Below are positions 1-7,902 of a DNA stretch of 15,963 bases, piece by piece. The notes beneath the pieces were generated by a model. The model worked only from the letters and a program-made list of their open reading frames with translations. It was not told the DNA's origin and ran no database searches. Origin of the DNA: CAZHGD01 sp964531735 (lineage in GTDB: Bacteria > Armatimonadota > UBA10988). The DNA lies in the NCBI GenBank assembly GCA_964531735.1, contig CAZHGD010000172.1, positions 1 to 15,963 on the forward strand, given 5' to 3'. The position numbers were made by a program, and so were the translations under genes. Every line of letters begins with the position of its first letter. Within the stretch, counting starts at the first letter, position 1.

Positions 1-636
1 CAGATGCTCTACACGCAACTGCTGCGCGACTCCGTGGCCGAATTGCTCGCCGGCGCCGGCTCGCTGGCCGAGGCGACCGAGCGGCTGTCGCGACAGGACT
101 CCGCGTTCTTCTCCGAGCGCTTCCTCCTGCCGCGGCCGCTGCTGCAAGCGTTGACCAGCCACCAGCCGGCAGTCTTGCTGATCGATGAGATCGACCGCGC
201 CGACGAGGCGTTCGAGGCCTTTCTGCTGGAGCTGTTGGCCGACTTCCAGGTGACCATTCCGGAACTGGGCACCATCACGGCGAAGCACCGGCCGTGGGTC
301 ATCCTGACCAGCAACGGCACCCGCACACTGGCCGACGCGCTGCGGCGGCGGTGCCTCTACCTCTACCTCGACTATCCCGACCACGAGTTGGAACTGGCCA
401 TCGTGCGCCGCAAGACGCCGGGACTGGCCGAAGCGCTGGCGGCTGAGGCGGTGCGCTATGTGCAGCAGTTGCGCCGCCGCAACCTGCGCAAGCCGCCCAG
501 CATCAGCGAGACGCTCGACTGGGCCTACAGCCTGGTGGTGCTCAACGCCGAAGCGATTGACCAGGACCTGCTGGACGAGACGCTCGGCGTGCTGCTCAAG
601 GACCACGACGACCTGGAGCAGACGCGGCGGCGGTGA
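1..636 (+). CDS. MoxR-family AAA+ ATPase, CoxD-like (5' partial)
   Basis: This is the C-terminal part of a MoxR-type AAA+ ATPase. The frame is open to position 1 and the P-loop (Walker A) would lie upstream, so the ATG at 4 is probably internal. Visible motifs are Walker B (VLLIDEID, ending near 195), sensor 1 (ILTSNGTR, from 301) and an arginine-rich segment (ALRRRCLYLYLDYP, around 337-380). After these comes the helical lid with RRRNLRKPPSISETLDWA. The RRCLY...DYPD and NLRKPPS...ETLDWA signatures fit the CoxD-like branch, whose members act as chaperones for metal-cofactor insertion or complex assembly, usually with a von Willebrand (CoxE-type) partner. No such partner lies downstream; it could be upstream of the window. 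The stop TGA overlaps the possible GTG start of the next gene. The family call is firm; the client protein is unknown. Confidence 0.9.
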   Translation, partial: QMLYTQLLRDSVAELLAGAGSLAEATERLSRQDSAFFSERFLLPRPLLQALTSHQPAVLLIDEIDRADEAFEAFLLELLADFQVTIPELGTITAKHRPWVILTSNGTRTLADALRRRCLYLYLDYPDHELELAIVRRKTPGLAEALAAEAVRYVQQLRRRNLRKPPSISETLDWAYSLVVLNAEAIDQDLLDETLGVLLKDHDDLEQTRRR

Positions 637-2597
637 ACGGCAGGGGTTGCCGCGCGTCCGGCGAACCGGACTGCCGTCGCTGGAGAACTGCCGTGGTTGT
701 GCCGCTTGCCTTGTTGTGCCTCCTGGCCCCGCCTGACGCACCGACCATACCGGCCCTGAAGTTGCGCGAACTGACGCCGGCCGGCAGCGACGCGCCGTTG
801 CTCAACCCGGGCATGGGCGTCTACCTGTTCGGCACCCGCAACCCGGCCGACATGCCCGCGAACGCGTGGTTCTCCCCCATCGTCACCATCGGCTACTTCC
901 GCGACGACTGGGCCATGCTCCAGCCCGACGGGCCGACCACCGCGGCGTTCGACGCCTACTTCCAACCCATCTTCGATCTGTGGGTGAAGCAATGGGGCAA
1001 GCGGCTGTCCTTCCGCTTCATGTCGCAGAACATGCACTCCAAACGGCAGTACGTCACGCCGAAGTGGGTCTTCGATCAGGGCGTGCCGTCGGTGAAGCAC
1101 ACCAACCTCTACAACGGCGAGCAGGTCAACCCGGTCTTCTGGGACGACCGCTACCTGGCCATCCAGGAGAAGTTCATCGCCCAGTTGGGCCAGTACCTGG
1201 ACGGCAAGCCCGGTGTCGAGTTCATCGACATCGGCGGCATCGGTGAGTGGGGCGAGATGCACCTGGCGCGCTGGACGCCGCAGCAGTTGGCCGAGAGCGG
1301 CTACAGCGACACCAAGTACGTCGGCGCCTACCGCCGGATGATCGACGCCTATGCCCGCGCCTTCCCGCGCACGCGCGTCTTCCTCAACGTCGGCGACTGG
1401 GATCAGATCAACGACTACGCCGCCATTCGTGGCGTCCACTTCCGGCAGGACGGCCTCCATCCCGCCGGTCCCAGCGCCAACGTCGGCAAGCGGTTCTACG
1501 TGCCCTATGCGCGGCGCGGCGTGAGCTGCAACTACGAGTTGCACAGCGGCTACGCCGAGATGAAGCAGAAGGGCTGGGGCCTGCGCGAGACCTTCACCAA
1601 GGGCCTCGAGGACCCGATCAGCTACTTCCACATCAACCTGATGGGCTACCGGCAGCTCCTCGACGCGCCCGCCGAGGTGAAAGAAGTCGTGACCGACCTC
1701 GGCCGCCGGCTCGGCTTCCGCTTCGCGCTGACCAAGCTGCGCCTGAACGCGACCGTCGGCGTCGACCCGCAGCGACGCGGGCGACTGCTGCTCGAGCAGA
1801 CCTGGCGCAATCTGGGCGTGGCGCCGTGCTATGACTCCTACGCGCTCCGCTGGCAACTGACCGACGCCGGCGGCCAGGTGGTCGCCGAGCGCGTCAGCTT
1901 CCCGCGGCGCGCCACCACGCAGTGGTGGCCGGGCGACGAAGTGACCCTCCAGGACGTGCTGGCCATTCCGCCGGGCACCGCCCCGGGCGACTACCGTCTG
2001 TCGGTGGCCATGGTCAAGCCCGAGCAGCCGGACCTGCGCATCCAACTGGCCCTGGCCGGTCGCACGGCCGGCGGCGCCTACGACCTCGGCGCCGTGCCGC
2101 TGCGTCCGTCGGTCAGCGCGCAGGGCCTGGTCTACCAGGAAGGCTTCGAGACCGGCGTGGCCGGCTGGACGGGCACCGGCGGTGTGACGCTGAAGCCAGC
2201 CGGCGAGGGTCACAGCGGCCAGGCCTGCCTATCCATCGGCGGCACCTCGCCCGGACCGGCCTGGAACTACGCCTCCATCACTTTGCCGCAGCGACTGCAA
2301 CCGCTCAGCCTCTACCGGCTGTCGTGCTGGCTGCGCGTGGACCGGTGCACCAGCAAGCACGCGCCGTACCTGAAGATCGGCCTGGCTCGCGCCGACGGCA
2401 AGTGGATCACCAACGCCAACACGGGTGCCTACGACCTGAGCAAACTCGGCACCTGGCAGTACCTGGAGACGCAGGTCGAGACCACACCCGAGACCGCCGG
2501 TGGCCATCTGGCCGTCGAACGCGGCCAGTTCGAAGGTGCGGTGACCATCGACCTGCGACTGGACGACCTCAAGCTGGAGTTGGTCGAAGCGCCCTGA
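633..2597 (+). CDS. secreted DUF4832-like carbohydrate protein with C-terminal CBM-like domain
   Basis: This is a 654-residue exported protein. An Arg-rich N-terminus is followed by a hydrophobic stretch (AVVVPLALLCLLA, about residues 20-32), a likely signal peptide. The mature part opens with an NPGMGVYLFG motif, typical of the DUF4832 group of TIM-barrel glycosidase-like proteins. The central part has FIDIGGIGEWGEMH (residues 197-210), with Glu205 and Glu208 as candidate acid residues at a strand end, and RVFLNVGDWD (248-257). A beta-sandwich region follows (about 370-490). The last 155 residues (EGFETGVAGW onward) look like a CBM4/9-type jelly roll. The substrate is unknown. The GTG at 633 overlaps the preceding stop; a GTG at 693 with a better ribosome site is a real alternative (634 residues). 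The gene converges on the next one with only 9 bp between stops. Confidence 0.8.
   Translation: MNGRGCRASGEPDCRRWRTAVVVPLALLCLLAPPDAPTIPALKLRELTPAGSDAPLLNPGMGVYLFGTRNPADMPANAWFSPIVTIGYFRDDWAMLQPDGPTTAAFDAYFQPIFDLWVKQWGKRLSFRFMSQNMHSKRQYVTPKWVFDQGVPSVKHTNLYNGEQVNPVFWDDRYLAIQEKFIAQLGQYLDGKPGVEFIDIGGIGEWGEMHLARWTPQQLAESGYSDTKYVGAYRRMIDAYARAFPRTRVFLNVGDWDQINDYAAIRGVHFRQDGLHPAGPSANVGKRFYVPYARRGVSCNYELHSGYAEMKQKGWGLRETFTKGLEDPISYFHINLMGYRQLLDAPAEVKEVVTDLGRRLGFRFALTKLRLNATVGVDPQRRGRLLLEQTWRNLGVAPCYDSYALRWQLTDAGGQVVAERVSFPRRATTQWWPGDEVTLQDVLAIPPGTAPGDYRLSVAMVKPEQPDLRIQLALAGRTAGGAYDLGAVPLRPSVSAQGLVYQEGFETGVAGWTGTGGVTLKPAGEGHSGQACLSIGGTSPGPAWNYASITLPQRLQPLSLYRLSCWLRVDRCTSKHAPYLKIGLARADGKWITNANTGAYDLSKLGTWQYLETQVETTPETAGGHLAVERGQFEGAVTIDLRLDDLKLELVEAP
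681..695 (+). promoter_or_regulatory. alternative ribosome site and GTG start for the DUF4832-like gene
   Basis: TGGAG at 681-685 lies 7 nt before an in-frame GTG at 693-695. The GTG at 633 has no comparably clear Shine-Dalgarno. Using 693 shortens the signal peptide's N-terminus and removes its arginines, so translational coupling from 633 remains possible. The sequence alone does not decide. Confidence 0.4.
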
Positions 2598-2606
2598 CGG
2601 CGCGGC

Positions 2607-5354
2607 CTACTCCAGCACCAGGCCGCCCGCCTGGTCGAGGTGCCAGGTGGCCCCGGTACCGTGCCACTGCAGCCACTCACCGCTCTCGCTGCGGCGGACG
2701 CCGACGTTGCAGCCGAGCTTCAGGCCGGGCTTGAGGTTGATGCCGGCCGCGGCCAGCGGCACGGTCCAGCGCGCGGTCCACTGCCCGGCCGCGACCTTGG
2801 CTTCGTAGCCAATGGCCGCGGCCAGCCGCTGGCTGGCCGCCTCGGGCGCGCCGGCCTCGCTCACGCACTCCTGGTGCCCGCCGGCGAAGCCGTGGCTGAC
2901 GAAGGTCGGCCCAGGGGCGGCGCCGGACAGGTCGCGGAAGCAGAGCTCGGCCGCGTCGTCGCTGCCCCAGGCGCGGCCGCGCTGGAGCTTGCTCGCATCA
3001 CGCAGCGGCACCGTGACCGTGACGATCAGGCGCGTGCCGTCGTGCGTCAGGCGCGCGGTGGCCGGCGCGCCGGCGACCGCACTGCCGTCGGGCCGTCGGG
3101 CCACCGACAAGGTCACTTCGCCGCCTCTGGGCACGCGCGCCTGCGGTGGCTGGACCGTCCGCGTCGGCGGCAGTTCGACCACCGTCTCGCGCAACGGCAC
3201 TTCGCGCACGCCGCGCGCCTCGACAATCGGCCAGGTGGCGCGCAGCTCGTCCGCGTACGGCCCGATGCGCTCCACCGGAATGGCCTTGAAGCCCAACTGC
3301 CAGGCCGGCGAATCCGGGCGCAGGCGGTAGTCGTCGCGGTCGGCGTCGACAAACCGCGGATCGGCAATGACCGAGTGCGCGTCGTAGCCCTTGGCCTGCC
3401 AGGCCGCCCACTGCTGCTCGGCGGTGCCGGGCAGGCCGAGGTTCACCGGCCGGCCGTGATGCCAGATCAGGTTGTAGTCGGTCTGGTTGCGCGTGGGCGC
3501 ATCGGCGGGCCAGTAGGAGTACAGGCGGGCACTGTCGGCGCGGTAGCTGATGACATTGCGCAGGAAGCGGTTGCCCGCCATCTGCCACAGCTCCTCCAGG
3601 TTGCCCTTGACCAGCTCCGGGTAGCGCGCCTGCCAGGCCGGGCGCGCCATCGCCGCCTGGTACTCCTTCCAGTGCGCCGCCACCACCCAACTGCTGCGCT
3701 CGTGGCCCTGGTACATCATCTGCTGGTGGCGCCCGTCCACCAGAATGTTGTTCTCAACCAGGTTGTCGCGCCCGGCGTGGATGTCGCAACCGCCGAGCGT
3801 GGTGCGCGCCACGATGTTGCCGTAGACGTGCACGCCACTGAGGTCGTCGTCCAGGTAGATGCCCCAGGCGAAGTGCGGACTGGTCCAGCGGTCCTTCGTC
3901 CGGCCGTAGCCCAGCACATCGGTGATGAAGTTGTGGCGGTAGACCATGCCGCGGATATGCCACGCGCCGCCCATGTAGGTGGCGCCGGTGTCCTCGGTCT
4001 CCAGGTTCACATGGCGGATACGGTTGTACTCCACCACACAGTCGGGTCCGCCACCGAACACACCGCAGCGCGTCGTGTCGTGGATCAGGTTGTGCGACAC
4101 CCGCTGCCCGACGCCGCTGATGGCAATGCCGCAGCCGTGGCCGTTCAGGTGTCCGATGTGGTGGACGTAGTTGTTGTCGGCGAAGTGCCCACTCGCCTGC
4201 AGGTTCTGAAGGTCAGCCGGGGCGCTCTCCAGCCGGATGCCGTAGTTGGCCACTTCGTACAGGTCGTTGCCGACCACGCCGCAGTCGCGCCCACCCCAGA
4301 CCTGGACACCCGCATACCAGCCGATGCTGCTGCCCGTGTCGTGGATGGTGTTGCCGGCGATCCGGCAGTGCGAGGCTTCGCGCAGGTTGACCGCCGGTCC
4401 GTCGCACCCTTCAAGGGTGAACCCGCGCACGGTGATCCAGTCGGCCCCGCGCCCGAAGTCGAGCAGCGTCTCGACCACCGGCACGCGCACCTCGGCGCCT
4501 GCCAGCGGCTTCGGCGGCTGGTAGTAGAGCACTGCGTGATCGGCGTCGAGGTACCATTCGCCCGGCGCGTCCAGTTCTTCGAGCAGGTTGCGCACGTAGA
4601 ACCGGTCCAGCGGCCGGATCCCCTTGAACGGACCCCACGAAATGTCCTTGGCCAGCGCGATGGTGCCCGCTTGCGGGTCGGCCGCGGCGATGCCGACGGC
4701 GATGTTCAGCCAGTTGTAGCGCGGGTAGATGATCACCTCGCCGCGCTCGGGCTGCTGCCAGCGCCGGCCGCGGTCGCGCGCGCGCAGGTGGATGACGCGC
4801 AGTTCCTCGGTCGGCAGATCCTGGTACATGTTGAGCGGCTCGCCGTCGACGTAGGCGAAGCCGCCACCGTGTGGGTTGTCCGGGTCGAAGTTCGGATAGC
4901 GCGCCAGGATCTGCCGCTGCCCGTCTAGCAGCACTTGCTTGAACCGGACGCCCTTGAGGCCCTGCGCCGCCAGATCGGCCTTCAGGATCCGGCCCTGGTG
5001 GGGCTGGAAGCCGGTCACCCGCCGCGTACCGGTCAGCACCACGCGCTCGCCCGGCCTGGCGCGGTAGACCACCGGCGCCTCGGCGGTGCCGGCGTCCTGC
5101 GCCGTAAGCTTGAGCGTCTGGGTCAGCTCATAGGTACCGGCCCGCACCTGCACCGCGACGCCACCGGCCGGCAGCGGACCGGCGGCCTTCAGCGCGCGGA
5201 TGGCGTCGCGCGCGCGGGTGAGCGTGGCAAACGGGGCGGCCGCAGTGCCGGCCGCCCCGTCGTTGCCCGCCGGTGAGACGGTGAAGGTCCGCGCCGGCTC
5301 GGCGCTCAGCGTGCCGAGACAGAGCAGGCCGAGCAGGAGCCGGGCGGTGGTCAT
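2607..5354 (-). CDS. secreted right-handed parallel beta-helix protein with CBM9-like C-terminus
   Basis: This 915-residue protein probably cleaves or binds an extracellular polysaccharide. Residues 1-19 are a signal peptide (TARLLLGLLCLGTLSA). The mature start (FTVSPAGNDGAAGT...PFATLTRARDAI) is the usual N-terminal cap of pectate-lyase-fold proteins. The beta-helix proper covers about 300-540, with repeated G-N-x-I/L-x-D/H turns such as CRIAGNTIHD, GVVGNDLYEV and VHVYGNIVA. The ADPRFVD...DYRLRPDSPAWQLGFK block (665-690) is a typical helix end cap. Residues about 760-915 resemble a CBM9-like sandwich (SDDAAELCFRD; WTARWTVPL; GCNVGVRR). ATG 5354 is chosen because the signal peptide starts there; upstream in-frame codons would overlap the neighbouring gene. 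A GGAG lies 11 nt before it, inside the end of the upstream gene, whose stop is only 2 nt away, so the two are cotranscribed. Polysaccharide lyase is likely, but catalytic residues are not assignable by eye. Confidence 0.85.
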   Translation of the reverse strand: MTTARLLLGLLCLGTLSAEPARTFTVSPAGNDGAAGTAAAPFATLTRARDAIRALKAAGPLPAGGVAVQVRAGTYELTQTLKLTAQDAGTAEAPVVYRARPGERVVLTGTRRVTGFQPHQGRILKADLAAQGLKGVRFKQVLLDGQRQILARYPNFDPDNPHGGGFAYVDGEPLNMYQDLPTEELRVIHLRARDRGRRWQQPERGEVIIYPRYNWLNIAVGIAAADPQAGTIALAKDISWGPFKGIRPLDRFYVRNLLEELDAPGEWYLDADHAVLYYQPPKPLAGAEVRVPVVETLLDFGRGADWITVRGFTLEGCDGPAVNLREASHCRIAGNTIHDTGSSIGWYAGVQVWGGRDCGVVGNDLYEVANYGIRLESAPADLQNLQASGHFADNNYVHHIGHLNGHGCGIAISGVGQRVSHNLIHDTTRCGVFGGGPDCVVEYNRIRHVNLETEDTGATYMGGAWHIRGMVYRHNFITDVLGYGRTKDRWTSPHFAWGIYLDDDLSGVHVYGNIVARTTLGGCDIHAGRDNLVENNILVDGRHQQMMYQGHERSSWVVAAHWKEYQAAMARPAWQARYPELVKGNLEELWQMAGNRFLRNVISYRADSARLYSYWPADAPTRNQTDYNLIWHHGRPVNLGLPGTAEQQWAAWQAKGYDAHSVIADPRFVDADRDDYRLRPDSPAWQLGFKAIPVERIGPYADELRATWPIVEARGVREVPLRETVVELPPTRTVQPPQARVPRGGEVTLSVARRPDGSAVAGAPATARLTHDGTRLIVTVTVPLRDASKLQRGRAWGSDDAAELCFRDLSGAAPGPTFVSHGFAGGHQECVSEAGAPEAASQRLAAAIGYEAKVAAGQWTARWTVPLAAAGINLKPGLKLGCNVGVRRSESGEWLQWHGTGATWHLDQAGGLVLE

Positions 5355-5356
5355 GA

Positions 5357-6286
5357 CTAGTGCATCTCCGTGTCGCAGGTGCTGATACCGCCACGGTAGT
5401 AGCTGAACTTGACGTTCGGGTGGTCGGCCAGCAGCGACATGGGACAGCTCGAGTCGGGCACGCGCTTGCTGATCATCAGCGCGGTCAGCCGTAGGCCGAA
5501 CGGGTTGTCGTGGTGGCCCGGGTGGTAGATCGAGACCTGCTCGGCCTGCCACGTCTGTTTGGGCCCGACGGTCAGCGCGTGCGTGGGCACGATCGGGATG
5601 TTGCCGGCGCCCGAGGTGCGGGCGTTCTGCACCAGCGTGAGCGGGTGCAGCTCGACCACGCGGGTACCCAGCTTGCGGAACTCCTCAGGGCTGGGCGGCG
5701 CATCCTGGTAGGCGCCCTCGCGGCGCACCGGGTCGTTGAACGCCCAGTGCTTGATCTCGCCCTGGCCGCCTTGCATGGTGACGCAGCGCACGCCGTTCCA
5801 ACTCGCCTCATACCCGCTGACATCGGCCTTGGGGAAGTGCAGGTTCTCGGCCGGCATGGCCAGCTCGGGCCGAATGCGGTTGAAGCAGAGGTCGCGGTCA
5901 GCCTTGGCAAACGAGAGCGGATGGTCTTCGCCCACTTCCTTGCCGTCCATGAACCACTCGTCCATGCCCCAGAAGTGCGCATGCTTCAGGCTCAGGTCGA
6001 GCGCGTTGACGATCAGGGCCACCAGCGGCAGTTGCTCGGTCGGCCCGATGGGCCCGCACAAGCCCACGGGATTGTCGGCCGTCGCTTGCTTGAAGGCCGA
6101 GATGTACTCCAGCGCCTCGGCCAGGTACAGCTCCTCCAACGAGTCGTAGAGCACCACCTGGAAGCCCGGGCGGCTGAGCTGCTCGAGGTCCGTGGCGGTG
6201 AGCTTCGCGGCATCGCGGAGCAGTTCGGCGTCGAGGGTGGTGTAGTCCCACCAGCCCGGTGCGATCTTGGACAATGGGCGCGGCAT
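5357..6286 (-). CDS. divergent NagB-like glucosamine-6-phosphate deaminase/isomerase homologue
   Basis: This 309-residue protein belongs to the NagB/6-phosphogluconolactonase-type fold; it is somewhat longer than classical NagB (about 240-270). Landmarks in order are the substrate-loop-like LCGPIGPTEQLPLVALI (76-92), FWGMDEW (105-111) matching the NagB MDEY block that carries the catalytic Asp (here Asp109), GGQGEIKHWAFNDP (173-186) matching the NagB GxGxDGHIAFNEP block, and THALTVGPKQTW (235-246) matching the late ALTVGxGT block. His180 keeps the NagB histidine. The usual Asp two residues before it is Ile, and the Glu of the NEP triplet is Asp185. NagB converts glucosamine-6-phosphate to fructose-6-phosphate plus ammonia; with these changes the substrate or even activity is uncertain. 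The start at 6286 has a perfect GAGGAGG 5 nt upstream. It is the middle gene of a minus-strand operon. Confidence 0.8.
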   Translation of the reverse strand: MPRPLSKIAPGWWDYTTLDAELLRDAAKLTATDLEQLSRPGFQVVLYDSLEELYLAEALEYISAFKQATADNPVGLCGPIGPTEQLPLVALIVNALDLSLKHAHFWGMDEWFMDGKEVGEDHPLSFAKADRDLCFNRIRPELAMPAENLHFPKADVSGYEASWNGVRCVTMQGGQGEIKHWAFNDPVRREGAYQDAPPSPEEFRKLGTRVVELHPLTLVQNARTSGAGNIPIVPTHALTVGPKQTWQAEQVSIYHPGHHDNPFGLRLTALMISKRVPDSSCPMSLLADHPNVKFSYYRGGISTCDTEMH

Positions 6287-6290
6287 CGAG

Positions 6291-6298
6291 TCCTCCTC
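6291..6298 (-). promoter_or_regulatory. strong Shine-Dalgarno for the NagB-like gene
   Basis: On the minus strand this reads GAGGAGGA and ends 4 nt before the ATG at 6286-6284. It fixes the start and rules out the longer in-frame extension toward 6508, which would overlap the upstream gene. Confidence 0.85.
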
Positions 6299-6322
6299 AT
6301 TGGCGGAGGACGCTTTCGCCGC

Positions 6323-6359
6323 CACCGGCCGGTGACCTGCCGCCGACGGCGAGTCGCCG
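6323..6359. repeat. palindromes in the deacetylase/NagB intergenic gap
   Basis: The 79-bp gap between these two minus-strand genes holds a perfect 12-bp palindrome CACCGGCCGGTG (6323-6334) and a CGGCGA-G-TCGCCG inverted repeat (6347-6359). There is no T-run, so this is not an intrinsic terminator. It could be an mRNA-processing or stability structure, or simply GC-rich sequence. Confidence 0.4.
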
Positions 6360-6365
6360 CCGGCC

Positions 6366-7817
6366 CTACTCGCCGAACGGCCGGTACGACCAGCTCTGCC
6401 AACGCGCGAGGTCGGCGATGACCGCCGACTGGTAGCCCGGCTGCGCGTGGCTGCTCGACGCGCGCGGCTCACCGAAGAACGGCAGCTCGGCCGCCGGCGG
6501 CAAGTCACCGGGCGGCTCGATGGTCAGCCGCTCGGGCCAGGCACCGGTCTCGCGCCAGGTGCGCCAGGCCACCGCGAACATCATCGTGGCCGCCGCCGGG
6601 CCCAAGTCGGGCCCGCACCGCATCACGCCGGGCAGGCGCCGCTGCTCGACGAGGTAGTCGTACAGCGGGCCGGCCAGTTGGAACCAGGCGTAGCCCGGCA
6701 GTTCCACCCGCTGGGCCGGCCAGGGCCGCTCCACCGGTCCCAGCAGCCGCTGCACCGGCACCGCTGCGGGCACGCGGCCCTGGCGCTGGAGGTGCGCGAA
6801 CAGGTGGACCAGCACACCCAGGGCATCGGCGGCCGACAGCGTGGTGCCCGACAGCGCCAGATCGGTCGGGCCAGCGGCCACCGCCGCGGCCAACTCGTCC
6901 ACCTCGGCCAGCGTCAGCCAGGGCTGTCCCGCGCCGCGCCGCCGCGCGGTGTACTCGCCGAACGTGGTCACGTTCACGTCGGAGCGACCGGCCAGCCAGG
7001 CACAGACGCGCGCGGTCCAGGCGAAGTGCGCCTCGATGTCGGCCTGGTTGCGTTGTGCGACGCGCCGGAACTGCCGGCCGCGCGCGTAAGGTTGCGGCGC
7101 ACGGTAGTGGCAGAGCTCGTTCCACTCGTACCAGCCCCACCATTCCGCCATGGCCCAGCAGGTGGGATGCCCCACCGGCACCACTCGGCCGTGCGCCTCG
7201 GCCACGCGGTCGAACTGCTCGCAGAAGGCCCCGAACTCGGCCTCCGGGTCCATGACCCCCGCCGGCGTGCGCGCCACCAATGGGTCCTGCGTGTGGCCAC
7301 CCCACGAGCCCTGCAACGACATCGCGTGGCCGCTGCGCGACACCACCACCTGGTCCATCAGCCAGCCGTTGAGCGAGCCCCCGGCGAAGCCGCCGTTCCA
7401 CGCGTCCACGCCACAACGCCGCATGATGTGCGGCATCATCGCGTTGACGTTGTTCTGGTGCTGCACCCAGGCCGCGGGCCACTGCCCACAGATCTCGGCC
7501 ACGTCCATCAGGCCGGGCAGCTCGATGGCCGTGCCGTAGGCGACGGCCTCGTCCCACGGCAAGCGCTCGCCATAGGCCAACGCACACTCGGGGAACTCGA
7601 ACCACCAGTTGCCGTGGTAGTCGATCTCGTGCTCGCCCAATGCGGCGAGCACGTCGCGCCGGCCGCGCTCGCGCAGGACGCGCGCCTTCTCGCCCACCAG
7701 AAAGAAGCACCCGCGCAGGCCGTGGTCGCTCAACAGGCGGCACAGCCGCAAGGTGGCATCGTCGGCCTCGGGGTGGATGGGGTCCTCGGTGTCGAACGAC
7801 AGGAAGACGTCGATCAT
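6366..7817 (-). CDS. polysaccharide-deacetylase (NodB-like) family protein with helical C-terminal domain
   Basis: This 483-residue protein has no signal peptide and is probably cytoplasmic. The N-terminal half is NodB-homology-like: a first strand with acidic residues (VFLSFDTEDP, Asp9/Glu11/Asp12), then GLRGCFFLVGEKA, then HEIDYHGNWW (63-72), equivalent to the motif with a metal-binding His (His63, His68). The second His of the classical HxxxH metal motif is not evident, so the activity may differ from a standard chitin or peptidoglycan deacetylase. The middle part is rich in Trp (AMAEWWGWYEWNEL). The last 160 residues form a helical domain beginning LSAADALGVLVHLF with LGPVERP, a style seen C-terminally in other polysaccharide-deacetylase-like proteins. 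ATG 7817 has GGAG 7 nt upstream. It is the first gene of an operon with the NagB-like and beta-helix genes, suggesting work on an (amino)sugar polymer. Confidence 0.75.
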   Translation of the reverse strand: MIDVFLSFDTEDPIHPEADDATLRLCRLLSDHGLRGCFFLVGEKARVLRERGRRDVLAALGEHEIDYHGNWWFEFPECALAYGERLPWDEAVAYGTAIELPGLMDVAEICGQWPAAWVQHQNNVNAMMPHIMRRCGVDAWNGGFAGGSLNGWLMDQVVVSRSGHAMSLQGSWGGHTQDPLVARTPAGVMDPEAEFGAFCEQFDRVAEAHGRVVPVGHPTCWAMAEWWGWYEWNELCHYRAPQPYARGRQFRRVAQRNQADIEAHFAWTARVCAWLAGRSDVNVTTFGEYTARRRGAGQPWLTLAEVDELAAAVAAGPTDLALSGTTLSAADALGVLVHLFAHLQRQGRVPAAVPVQRLLGPVERPWPAQRVELPGYAWFQLAGPLYDYLVEQRRLPGVMRCGPDLGPAAATMMFAVAWRTWRETGAWPERLTIEPPGDLPPAAELPFFGEPRASSSHAQPGYQSAVIADLARWQSWSYRPFGE

Positions 7818-7872
7818 CGCGCCGCTCCGGCGAGAGCCGTTGGCGATGGCCGGGCAGCTTCCTCCGTGCCCG

Positions 7873-7901
7873 TTGACACCGCCGCCAAACGCCGCTATAA
7901 G
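7873..7901 (+). promoter_or_regulatory. sigma70-type promoter for the FAH/dehydrogenase/deacylase operon
   Basis: A perfect -35 TTGACA (7873-7878) is followed after 17 bp by TATAAG (7896-7901), five of six matches to the -10 consensus. The predicted start is near 7908, giving a leader of about 230 nt before the ATG at 8139. The match stands out against the local GC-rich sequence. It is inferred from sequence only. Confidence 0.75.
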
Positions 7902-7902
7902 C

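Noticed and set aside
525..2213. Long minus-strand open frame of 562 codons opposite the DUF4832-like gene
   Set aside because: It is the antisense of a gene with clear family motifs and a signal peptide; the reading shows Val/Leu/Arg/Ala-rich composition without recognisable motifs, as expected of high-GC antisense frames.
2640..4928. 762-codon plus-strand open frame opposite the beta-helix gene
   Set aside because: Composition is typical antisense of GC-rich coding DNA, with no motifs; the minus strand encodes a complete recognisable protein.
5355..5552. N-terminal extension of the beta-helix protein to 5552
   Set aside because: It overlaps the NagB-like gene and would bury the signal peptide; the ATG at 5354 begins exactly at it.
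6347..6359. Intrinsic terminator between deacetylase and NagB-like genes
   Set aside because: The inverted repeat has a one-base centre and no T-run follows on the minus strand.
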